12,573 nucleotides of DNA from JANQKX01 sp039028695 (GTDB lineage: Bacteria > Pseudomonadota > Alphaproteobacteria > Kiloniellales > Kiloniellaceae), in NCBI GenBank assembly GCA_039028695.1, contig JBCCHN010000150.1, positions 1-12,573 on the forward strand, read 5' to 3'. The notes below the pieces were generated by a model. It did no database searches. It was not told the DNA's origin and worked only from the letters and a program-made list of their open reading frames with translations. Both the position numbers and the translations under genes were made by a program. How positions within the stretch are numbered: position 1 is the first letter of the stretch; each line of letters starts with the position of its first letter. This document shows positions 6,948-12,573 of the stretch, piece by piece.

Positions 6948-7157
6948 ATGTTCAGGCAGCCCCACCACCAGCCCCACCGCCAGCCCCACGCTCCCCAAGC
7001 CGCCCAACGCCCTGGGCTCAGCGCACCGATGGACGTGGGCCTGATCGTCAAGGCCTCGATTGAGGCGGTGATCGTCGCTACCTTTGCGGTCAGCGTGACC
7101 GGTGCGGCCGTCGCCGTGGCGGTGATGGCGACCCGCCATTTCCTGGCGCTGGCTTAA
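6948..7157 (+). CDS. Small His-rich single-helix membrane protein
   Basis: A 69-residue protein I do not recognise. Residues 4-15 are a QPH-type repeat (QPHHQPHRQPHA) with four His residues, encoded by three near-identical 12-bp units. A Pro/Gln-rich linker follows, then one long hydrophobic Val/Ala-rich helix (about 32-61) and a short tail ending RHFLALA. AAGGA lies 8 bp before the ATG at 6948, which supports translation. A second ATG at codon 28 would give a product without the His-rich part. The His cluster could bind Ni, Zn or Cu at the membrane face (inference). Small size, low complexity and dense overlapping frames keep confidence moderate. Confidence 0.6.
   Translation: MFRQPHHQPHRQPHAPQAAQRPGLSAPMDVGLIVKASIEAVIVATFAVSVTGAAVAVAVMATRHFLALA
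6957..6992 (+). repeat. Three tandem 12-bp repeats encoding QPH(H/R/A)
   Basis: Units CAGCCCCACCAC, CAGCCCCACCGC and CAGCCCCACGCT follow one another in frame and encode the His-rich N-terminus of the small membrane protein. Repeat number may vary between strains by slippage. Confidence 0.8.
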
Positions 7158-7173
7158 TAGAAGCCGGTTTCTT

Positions 7174-8460
7174 TCAAGACTCTAAAAGACTGAGCCGTGC
7201 CTTGCGGGCTTGCAGGAAACGGCGGTCGGCGCTGTTGCGGGTGAGGCCGATGGCGCGGTCATAGGCGGCCTTGGCGTCCTTGTGCTGTCCGGCCCGCCGC
7301 AAGATATCCGCCCGGGCGGCGTGGAACGGCTGATAATGGTCCAGTTGGCCGGGAAGGGCGGCTAAGCCGGCTGCCGGTCCTTTCACGAAGGAGAGGGCGA
7401 CGGCCCGATTGAGGGCCACCACCGGATTATCGGCCAGGCCCATTAGTCGATCATAGGCCAGCAAGATTTCCGCCCAGTCGGTCGCCGCGAAAGTCTCCGC
7501 TTCGACGTGCAGGGCCGAAATCACGGCCTGCAGCTGAAAGGGCCCGGCCCGGCCCCGCCGCAAGGCCCGTTCCAAAAGGGCCAGTCCTTCGTCGGCAACC
7601 TCTTGATCCCACAATGACCGGTCCTGTTCTTCCAGGGGAATGGCAGCACCCTCGGGGCTCAGCCGGGCGCCATGACGGGCGTAAGTCAAGAGCAGCAGCG
7701 CCAGCAGGCCCAACACCTCGGGCGGCTGGGGAAGCAGATCTCTCAATTCCCGCGCCAGGCGAATTGCCTCTTGGCAGAGGTCGTGCCGGATGGGGTCTTC
7801 TCCCTGCGAAACGCTGTATCCTTCGTTGAAGATCAGGTAAATGACGGTCAAGACCGAGGATAGCCGCTGTTCCAGATCTTCGGCCTTGGGAACCTGATAG
7901 GGAATGCCGGCGCGGGCGATTTTGTTTCGCGCGCGCGCCAAGCGTTGGGCCATGGTGGCTTCCTTGTCTAGGAAAGCGCGGGCTATTTCGCCGGTGGTAA
8001 GGCCGCACAGGCTGCGCAGGGTCAGCGCCAGGCGGGTTTTCTGGTCCAGGGCCGGATGGCAGGCGGTGAAAATGAGCCGCAGCCGCTCGTCGCGTATCTC
8101 TTGCTCCGGTTCGGCGGAGGCTTGCGCGTCCAGCTCCCTCAGATAGGTCAGTTCGGGCAGCTTGGTCCGGTGGTTTTGCTGCCGTCTCAGGCGGTCGATG
8201 GCCTTACGCCGGGCGACTTGAAGCAACCAGGCCCTAGGATTGCTGGGTGGGTTGGCGGGCGGATTGGTGGGCCGTCCTGGGGACCAATGGGTCAGCGCAC
8301 TCGCAAAGGCATCGGCCAAGCTGTCCTCCGCCAGGGCGAAATCGCCCAGATCAGAGATAAGCACGGACAAAAGCCGCCCCCAATCCCGCCGCATAAGGTC
8401 CTGAAGGGACGTGGTATCGTCAATCGCGGCAGAGTCTTTAATCTTCTCTGAATCTCGCAT
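7174..8460 (-). CDS. ECF42-type RNA polymerase sigma factor with C-terminal TPR-like domain
   Basis: A 428-residue protein with region sigma-2 (about 24-92, ending NPRAWLLQVARRKAIDRLRR), sigma-4 (about 122-182, containing LTTGEIARAFLDKEATMAQRLARARNKI), and a long C-terminal region. That region opens with the group-typical YLIFNEGYSVSQGE (208-221) and continues as TPR-like helices to the end (for example AAYDRAIGLTRNSADRRFL). This length and layout, and the neighbouring DGPF gene, identify the ECF42 group, which lacks an anti-sigma factor and is thought to be controlled through its C-terminal extension. An unusual TNPPANPPSNP repeat lies in sigma-2 (65-75). The ATG at 8460 has only a weak GGA near it. 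It follows the DGPF gene by 73 bp, probably in one operon. Confidence 0.93.
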   Translation of the reverse strand: MRDSEKIKDSAAIDDTTSLQDLMRRDWGRLLSVLISDLGDFALAEDSLADAFASALTHWSPGRPTNPPANPPSNPRAWLLQVARRKAIDRLRRQQNHRTKLPELTYLRELDAQASAEPEQEIRDERLRLIFTACHPALDQKTRLALTLRSLCGLTTGEIARAFLDKEATMAQRLARARNKIARAGIPYQVPKAEDLEQRLSSVLTVIYLIFNEGYSVSQGEDPIRHDLCQEAIRLARELRDLLPQPPEVLGLLALLLLTYARHGARLSPEGAAIPLEEQDRSLWDQEVADEGLALLERALRRGRAGPFQLQAVISALHVEAETFAATDWAEILLAYDRLMGLADNPVVALNRAVALSFVKGPAAGLAALPGQLDHYQPFHAARADILRRAGQHKDAKAAYDRAIGLTRNSADRRFLQARKARLSLLES

Positions 8461-8533
8461 TTTCCGGGAGTCTTGAGCCTTCAGTTTTGCGGCGGGAAGT
8501 CTTAAAGCGATGGAGGGCGGACCATGAATGACG

Positions 8534-8887
8534 TTATTCCGAATAGTCCATGATGGGCCTGATCTCGACCGTTCCCAATTCCGCTGCCGGCAGCATGGAC
8601 GCGTACTTGATGGCCTCGTCCAGGTGTGCGCAGTCTAGGATATAATAACCGCCCAGCTGCTCCTTGGTTTCGGCAAAAGGCCCGTCCATGGTTTCCGTCT
8701 TGCCGCCGCGCACTCGTACCGAGGTGGCGGTCGCGGTCGGCTCCAGCGGGTCTCCACCGCGCATTACACCGGCATCCTCGAAGATCTTTGTAACCTCTTG
8801 CCAGCGGGCCATCCAGGGGCCGAACTCAGCGCTGTCCGGTGTGGGCTCACGTCCCTCTGCCATATAAATCAGTGCCATGTATTTCAT
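8534..8887 (-). CDS. DGPF-motif YCII-related protein, partner of ECF42 sigma factor
   Basis: A 117-residue YCII-related protein. It begins MKYMALIYMAEG, a standard opening of the family, and contains the signature MDGPFAETKEQLGGYYIL with DGPF at 68-71, then the closing GTVEIRPIMDY. Such proteins are the usual neighbours and, in Streptomyces venezuelae, the known targets of ECF42 sigma factors; their biochemical activity is not established. GGAG within AAGGAGAC lies close before the ATG at 8887, so the start is secure. A candidate ECF-type promoter is found about 160 bp upstream. Confidence 0.93.
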   Translation of the reverse strand: MKYMALIYMAEGREPTPDSAEFGPWMARWQEVTKIFEDAGVMRGGDPLEPTATATSVRVRGGKTETMDGPFAETKEQLGGYYILDCAHLDEAIKYASMLPAAELGTVEIRPIMDYSE

Positions 8888-9393
8888 CTTTGTCTCCTTG
8901 CATTAACAGTAAGAATGTTGCACCGGCGCGGCCCGGGCAAGTCTTGCTCAGAAACCGCCTGGCGTATCCGCTCGGACCGCCCTGTAACAGGGCCGGACCA
9001 AATTGCCCAGTTCGGAACGCTCATTGCTGCCCGGATCATCAGAGAGACGATTGAAGAAGCGGCAAATCGACATGTGGCCAGATTTTTTTTGCAGTGTTGG
9101 GGCTAAGCCCCTTCCAACGCCCGCTGAAGATCGATCCAGGCGCTGGTGACGTCCTTTCAGTGGGGTATTGGGGAGCGGCAGTCAATCTGGCCGATGGGGG
9201 TTTTAGCGTCGGGAGAGACAAGTTCTCGCGCGTCCGACTTTTATTCTGGTCTTGACCCTTTCGGCTGGTAAACTTCTCAGGCACGCGGGGAGGCAGTGCC
9301 ACTCTTTCCAAGGGATAAGGAAAACAGGGCCGCTAAAGACTTGGGCAGATGCTCCGGAACGGTTGGCCCACATAAGAATGGGAGATCGAGATT
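8888..9393. other. Intergenic region between divergent DGPF and DUF1330 genes
   Basis: 506 bp without a supportable gene. It holds the candidate ECF promoter facing the DGPF gene at 9046-9072 and must hold a promoter for the DUF1330 gene, for which I see only an isolated TTGACC at 9252-9257 with no good -10. A run of eight T at about 9082-9089 has no hairpin before it. Confidence 0.5.
9046..9072 (-). promoter_or_regulatory. Candidate ECF42-type promoter for the DGPF-sigma operon
   Basis: On the minus strand TGTCGA (9072-9067) is followed after exactly 17 bp by CGTC (9049-9046). As I recall, ECF42 promoters in Streptomyces carry TGTCGA at -35 and a CGA/TC-type -10. The site points at the DGPF gene with a leader of roughly 150 nt. 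The same architecture also occurs elsewhere in the window in unhelpful positions, so specificity is limited. Confidence 0.4.
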
Positions 9394-9726
9394 ATGGCTG
9401 TTTTTGCAATCGTCGACGTAACCGTGACGGAGGATTCCTGGATTCCCGATTACGCCGCGGTGGTTCATGACATCGCCGCTCGTCACGGGGGCAAGTATTT
9501 GTCACGCAGCGCCAACATCACCACATTGGAGGGCGATGAAACTGATACGACTTTGATCGCGCTCATCCAGTTTCCCTCGCTTGATGCGGTAAAGGCCTTT
9601 GCTGCCGATCCCGAGTACGCGCCCCACCTGGCGGCTCGGCTGGCGGGCACCAAGTCCCACTTCCGGGTGATCGACGACACGGACGTTGCCGGCACCATCC
9701 CCTACCTGGCCAAAGCCGACGGCTAG
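9394..9726 (+). CDS. DUF1330-family protein
   Basis: A 110-residue protein of the DUF1330 family, which has a ferredoxin-like dimeric alpha/beta-barrel fold. Visible hallmarks are the opening VFAIVDVTVTEDSWIPDY, then ARHGGKYLSRSANITTLEGD, and the strand-helix LIALIQFPSLDAVKAFAADPEY. Activity is unknown for the family. The ATG at 9394 has GGGAGA about 9 bp upstream. It is divergent from the ECF42/DGPF pair and shares the same general fold class as YCII-like proteins, so a common regulon is possible but not shown. It converges on the secreted-protein gene. Confidence 0.88.
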   Translation: MAVFAIVDVTVTEDSWIPDYAAVVHDIAARHGGKYLSRSANITTLEGDETDTTLIALIQFPSLDAVKAFAADPEYAPHLAARLAGTKSHFRVIDDTDVAGTIPYLAKADG

Positions 9727-9739
9727 GGCCCGCTATCAG

Positions 9740-9780
9740 GACCGATGATCAGAACCAGCGATTAGTACTGGTGGTCGGTC
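9740..9780. repeat. Inverted repeats between convergent genes
   Basis: An inner stem ACCAG (9754-9758) / CTGGT (9768-9772) is flanked by an outer GACCGA (9740-9745) / TCGGTC (9775-9780). It could fold in transcripts from either side. No T-tract follows on either strand, so it is not a canonical intrinsic terminator. Confidence 0.35.
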
Positions 9781-9819
9781 GCCGGCCGGTCCGTTCGAAG
9801 GCCGTATTGACCGCTCACG

Positions 9820-10560
9820 TCATTCTTCGAGCATGACTTTACCGGGTAGCGACAGATCGCCCGAGGCCACGTCGTGCACCCCGATGACACACAACAAGGG
9901 AGCTTGAGCCTCCGGGTTCACCTGTAGTTCGGCGGTCACCGCGTCAAAGGCCACGCCCTCTGTACCGGCAAGGGGAACGGTGATGCGCGCGGTCGTGCCG
10001 GAGAGGCTTGGGCTCATGCCCGGACTGTCGAGGGCAATGGGCAGGTAAGGTGCCGTGGCTGGGAGGAGGTCTTGACCGGGCGATACATCTCGCACTTTTA
10101 AGCCGGCACCGCAGGCACTGTCCTCGGTCAAGACAACCCAATGTGAATGCCAGTCGGCCCCGTCGTTATTCGGGTCCCCGTCGTTGTTTTCATCGAACAG
10201 GGGCGTGTCGTCAAAATCCGGATGGGCGGTGATCGCCAAGGCCAGAATGCCCGAGCCTTCGTCAAAGCCCACGGCCGAGGGATCCAGGCTGGTGGGCCAC
10301 ACGTAAGATTGCACCTTGGAGCCGGCGAGTTGGCCGGTTGCCTCCGGCTTGAGGCTGCCGGCTTGACCGGCCAGCTCCATGGCGAAGGTGGTCAGGCGGC
10401 CGTCGCTGGTGGCTTGCGCATGAATGATGTCGAAGGTCGGTGGCGCCGCCCCGTCTGTCGGGCTCTCGATCGAATGAGCCTGGGCGAGGACCGGCAAGCC
10501 TCCGGTAAGGAGAACAAAAAAAGCGACAGATTTAAGGGAGGGTTTTTGGGCGGTTTTCAT
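9820..10560 (-). CDS. Secreted protein with predicted mature N-terminal His and two DxNxDG loops
   Basis: A 246-residue protein I cannot assign to a named family. A Sec signal peptide (MKTAQKPSLKSVAFFVLLTGGLPVLAQA) has its best cleavage site after AQA at residue 28, leaving His29 as the mature N-terminus. Residues 123-134 are two adjacent DxNxDG motifs (DENNDGDPNNDG), the calcium-loop pattern of EF-hand and dockerin-like sites, followed closely by WHSHW (137-141). Two Cys (150 and 224) could form a disulfide. The ATG at 10560 is preferred to one nine codons upstream because GGAG lies 8 bp before it and the signal peptide starts there. It is divergent from the MarR gene, which probably regulates it (inference). 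A metal-binding periplasmic role is possible. Confidence 0.85.
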   Translation of the reverse strand: MKTAQKPSLKSVAFFVLLTGGLPVLAQAHSIESPTDGAAPPTFDIIHAQATSDGRLTTFAMELAGQAGSLKPEATGQLAGSKVQSYVWPTSLDPSAVGFDEGSGILALAITAHPDFDDTPLFDENNDGDPNNDGADWHSHWVVLTEDSACGAGLKVRDVSPGQDLLPATAPYLPIALDSPGMSPSLSGTTARITVPLAGTEGVAFDAVTAELQVNPEAQAPLLCVIGVHDVASGDLSLPGKVMLEE

Positions 10561-10674
10561 CGTTTGTCTCCAATAGTAGCGACTCAATACTAATTATTCA
10601 TAGGCTCTTCCTGGACGGGTTGCAAGGAAAGTTTCGACTCAATACATTATACGTTAGTCAAAGGATCGTGAGCG
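10561..10674. promoter_or_regulatory. Divergent control region with paired CGACTCAATAC repeats
   Basis: The 11-mer CGACTCAATAC occurs at 10580-10590 and 10635-10645, in the same orientation, 55 bp apart. The right copy lies in a plausible promoter for the MarR gene: TTGCAA (10620-10625), 17 bp, TACATT (10643-10648). The left copy is just upstream of the secreted-protein gene and overlaps a TAGTA/TACTA inverted repeat. The placement suits binding sites for the MarR regulator on both promoters. Confidence 0.55.
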
Positions 10675-11256
10675 ATGACATCGAGAGAAAATGTGGTGGC
10701 CCACCTGGAGCGGTTGGCGCGCTTGATTCAGAGCGACGCTCATGATGCAGGCCTGCGTCCAACCCAGTGGGAGGCGTTACGCTATTTGGCCCGGGCCAAC
10801 CGATTTTCCCGCAGCCCTTCTGCTGTCACGGCCTACTTGGGCATGACCAAGGGCACGGTGTCCCAAACCTTGATGGCGCTGGAGCGCAAGGGCCTAATCG
10901 GGAAAAAGGAATTGGCCGTGGACCGGCGGGTTGTCACTCTGCAAATTACTGCCAAGGGCAAGCGAACCTTGGAGAAGGATCCCCTTGCGCGGGTGGAGGC
11001 CGCGGTGGGCAAACTTAAGGCCAGTGAGACCGAGCGTTTGGAGGAGGGGCTGCAGGCCGTCCTCACCCGCCTCTTGCGGGATCGTGACGGTCGCGCCTTT
11101 GGGGCTTGCAAGACTTGCCGGCACTTCGGCCTGGCACCAAAACCCGCCACAAGCGGGCTTGCTTCAAACGCACCCTTTTGGTGCGGCTTGCTTGAGGAAC
11201 CTCTAAGCCAGGACGACAGCGAGCAGATCTGCGTGGAACAGGAAGATGCGGCTTAG
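10675..11256 (+). CDS. MarR-family regulator with Cys-rich C-terminal extension
   Basis: A 193-residue transcription factor. A winged helix-turn-helix spans about 28-98: LRPTQWEALRYLAR, recognition region MTKGTVSQTLMALERKGLI, and wing KELAVDRRVVTLQITAKG. A dimerisation helix follows to about 135. The protein is longer than ordinary MarR members, about 140-150 residues, because of a tail with C145-x2-C148-x-H150, C170 and C186. Four Cys and a His in this layout could hold zinc or an iron-sulfur cluster, making the protein a metal or redox sensor (inference). AAGGAT precedes the ATG at 10675. It is divergent from the secreted protein and probably controls both promoters through the repeats between them. 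Confidence 0.9.
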   Translation: MTSRENVVAHLERLARLIQSDAHDAGLRPTQWEALRYLARANRFSRSPSAVTAYLGMTKGTVSQTLMALERKGLIGKKELAVDRRVVTLQITAKGKRTLEKDPLARVEAAVGKLKASETERLEEGLQAVLTRLLRDRDGRAFGACKTCRHFGLAPKPATSGLASNAPFWCGLLEEPLSQDDSEQICVEQEDAA

Positions 11257-11305
11257 AAAGGCGTTTCAGATTCCATGATGGGCTGAAGCAACCGACCTGA
11301 AAAGA

Positions 11306-11776
11306 TCAAACAGGCTTTCTCATGACAATGTATGTAGGCCGCTTGAAGCCGTCGTGGTGCCCCTCGCGCACTTTTTCAAAACCCAAGCGCCGGAAAGTCT
11401 CGTGGTTTTCAGTCAATTCGATCCTGGTTTCCAGTTCCAGGTCGTTTAGGCCCCGTTCTTGGGCTCGTTTCTCGGCCAGTTCCACCAGCCGCCGGGCGTG
11501 ACCATGGCCGCGGTGTTCCGGCGCGACCGCGATCTTACCGATATAGAGGCGATTGCCTTTTTCACTAAGGAAAATACAGGCAAAGGGCGGCTGACCAATC
11601 GCCCAGACTTCGCCCGAACTGCATTGGGCCCTGATCTTGTCAAGGGTCAGACGGTGCATGGACGACGGCGGGTCGATCCGCCCTTCCATAAAGGCGAAGC
11701 TTTGCTTGATCAGGGTCAATAGGGCGGGGATGTGCGGACTATCCTGGGCCAATTGGACGGGGATGGCGTCTGGCAT
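11306..11776 (-). CDS. GNAT-family N-acetyltransferase
   Basis: A 156-residue single-domain GNAT protein. The first half contains the helix IPALLTLIKQSFAFMEGRIDPPSS, the core strand is LYIGKIAVAPE, and the acetyl-CoA loop is R89-G-H-G-H-A94 leading into helix RRLVELAEKRAQERG. ENHETFRRLGFEKV near 123-136 is the typical late segment. The ATG at 11776 is chosen because AAGGAG lies 9 bp before it; an upstream in-frame start at 11845 would add 23 Arg-rich residues that run over two palindromes and look non-coding. The acceptor is unknown. It converges with the MarR gene, 49 bp apart, with no clear terminator between. Confidence 0.9.
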   Translation of the reverse strand: MPDAIPVQLAQDSPHIPALLTLIKQSFAFMEGRIDPPSSMHRLTLDKIRAQCSSGEVWAIGQPPFACIFLSEKGNRLYIGKIAVAPEHRGHGHARRLVELAEKRAQERGLNDLELETRIELTENHETFRRLGFEKVREGHHDGFKRPTYIVMRKPV

Positions 11777-11807
11777 ATTTGGCCTCTCCTTTGGTTTTTC
11801 CATACCC

Positions 11808-11819
11808 GCAAGCGCTTGC
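11808..11819. promoter_or_regulatory. LacI-type operator-like palindrome
   Basis: GCAAGCGCTTGC is a perfect 12-bp palindrome whose core AAGCGCTT fits the AAxCGxTT pattern with central CG that LacI/GalR-family repressors recognise. It lies 31 bp upstream of the acetyltransferase start. No LacI-family gene is in the window. Confidence 0.4.
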
Positions 11820-11828
11820 CGCTGACGG

Positions 11829-11840
11829 CCCCTGCAGGGG
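11829..11840. repeat. Second perfect 12-bp palindrome upstream of acetyltransferase
   Basis: CCCCTGCAGGGG, perfect over 12 bp, 9 bp beyond the LacI-type palindrome. It could be part of the promoter region or a hairpin in the leader; no binding protein is suggested by its sequence. Confidence 0.4.
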
Positions 11841-12188
11841 CGCACGCCTGGTGGCTCTTAAACGAACAGACGACCCGGACAAGTTCTTCCGCTTAAATCA
11901 GAATATTCGCCCCTGAGGGTCGGGGAATGGGAGAGGGCAAATTGAGGTCTTATGAACCCATTCTGACCAAACCAACACGCGGCTTGCCTAGTTTATGTGG
12001 TAACAATAGAAAGTTGGGAAAAATCTATTGAGCCGATCGAGCGCGCGCTCATCAACCTGTCAACTGGACGATGGATGTGGAGAAATTTTTCTTGGCGCGC
12101 TGAAGTGACCTTGAGGTCGATCGTCGATGGACCCATCGGACACTATTACCATAGGATTCGGCTCGCTGCGCCTGGGTTGGGAGACGAG
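11841..12188. other. Intergenic region between divergent acetyltransferase and cupin genes
   Basis: It should hold both promoters. A TTGCCT (11984-11989), 17 bp, TAGAAA (12007-12012) pair faces the cupin gene. A perfect palindrome GAGCGCGCGCTC lies at 12039-12050. The frame of the cupin stays open back to a GTG at 11997, so part of this region could be coding, but I judge it leader. Confidence 0.4.
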
Positions 12189-12554
12189 ATGCGATATCAT
12201 CATTTGTATGCCGATGACGCCGGGGAAAGTCACTGGAGAGAAGTTGAAATTACCTTGGAAGAGCGCAGCTTCGCCCCGCCTGCGAAAGCGATTGAAATCT
12301 CCGAATCGGAAAGCGCCGAAGGGATGATTTTTCTCAGGCTCGCCGCCGGGTGGGACGAGCCCATTCATCCCACGCCAAAGCGGCAAACGCTAATTTGCAC
12401 GGCCGGCGCGGTCAATGTGACCGCCAGCGACGGGGAGGTCCGAGAGATCGGACAGGGCGATGTCTGGCGCATGGAAGATCTGCATGGCAAGGGCCACCAC
12501 ACCCGTGTCATCGGCGACCAAGACTTTGAGGCGGTGGTGGTACAGTTATCTTGA
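12189..12554 (+). CDS. Small cupin-domain protein
   Basis: A 121-residue single-domain cupin. It begins MRYHHLYADDAGESHW, a common opening of a widespread small cupin family. The barrel strands include MIFLRLAAGWDEPIHPTPKRQ, TAGAVNVTASDGEVREIGQGDVWRMED and GKGHHTRVIG; H60 and H93/H94 are likely metal ligands. The ATG at 12189 is chosen because GGGAG lies 5 bp before it and the sequence then matches the family start. The same frame is open upstream to a GTG at 11997, adding 64 residues with no recognisable domain. Function is unknown; the family is often found as a lone metabolic gene. It differs clearly from the cupin at the left edge. Confidence 0.85.
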   Translation: MRYHHLYADDAGESHWREVEITLEERSFAPPAKAIEISESESAEGMIFLRLAAGWDEPIHPTPKRQTLICTAGAVNVTASDGEVREIGQGDVWRMEDLHGKGHHTRVIGDQDFEAVVVQLS

Positions 12555-12573
12555 GGCGCGCCTAAAACCCCTC

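Noticed and set aside
9082..9089. Run of eight T considered as an intrinsic terminator
   Set aside because: No hairpin directly precedes it on the plus strand and no gene ends nearby.
10428..10455. TGTCGA-18 bp-CGTC on the plus strand inside the secreted-protein gene
   Set aside because: It lies within coding sequence on the opposite strand, with the next plus-strand gene starting about 220 bp on and having its own promoter. Probably chance.
11257..11305. Short gap between the convergent MarR and acetyltransferase genes considered as a bidirectional terminator
   Set aside because: Only a weak 6-bp AGAAAG/CTTTCT pairing with a long loop is present.

Overview
The window is a GC-rich bacterial chromosome segment, probably from an alphaproteobacterium. 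That guess rests on base composition, the kind of genes present and regular use of GGAG-type ribosome binding sites; no rRNA or other phylogenetic marker is present. It holds 15 genes I can support, 14 complete and one cut by the left edge. I see no tRNA, rRNA, CRISPR array, transposase or integrase.

Layout. (1) 1-1463, minus strand: a Rieske non-heme iron oxygenase followed by a small cupin that runs off the window. (2) 1601-2281, minus: a YugP-like membrane zinc peptidase with a TTG start. (3) 2532-2912, plus: a VOC/glyoxalase-fold protein. (4) 2908-4437: a visibly AT-rich island with two coupled minus-strand genes of unknown function, one secreted and one with three membrane helices. A 10-bp direct repeat (TTTAAACTGA) bounds the island and overlaps the stop codons of both flanking genes. 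(5) 4429-6539, minus: a HerA/FtsK-like ATPase (DUF853/YjgR type) followed by a GNAT acetyltransferase whose start lies in a small tandem duplication. (6) 6540-7157: a gene-poor leader, then a small His-rich single-helix membrane protein preceded by a CRP/FNR-like palindrome at class II promoter spacing. (7) 7174-9726: an ECF42-type sigma factor with its usual DGPF/YCII-like partner, and a divergent DUF1330 protein. (8) 9820-11256: a secreted protein predicted to have an N-terminal histidine after signal cleavage and two DxNxDG loops, divergent from a MarR regulator with an unusual Cys-rich tail; direct repeats lie between them. (9) 11306-12554: a second GNAT acetyltransferase with a LacI-type palindrome upstream, and a small cupin.

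The genes do not form one pathway. They are several small, self-contained modules. The most promising for new biology are the MarR/secreted-protein pair, whose features suggest metal or redox sensing, and the AT-rich two-gene island, which looks like a recent insertion between two convergent genes. Both functional readings are inference; the sequence features behind them are visible directly.
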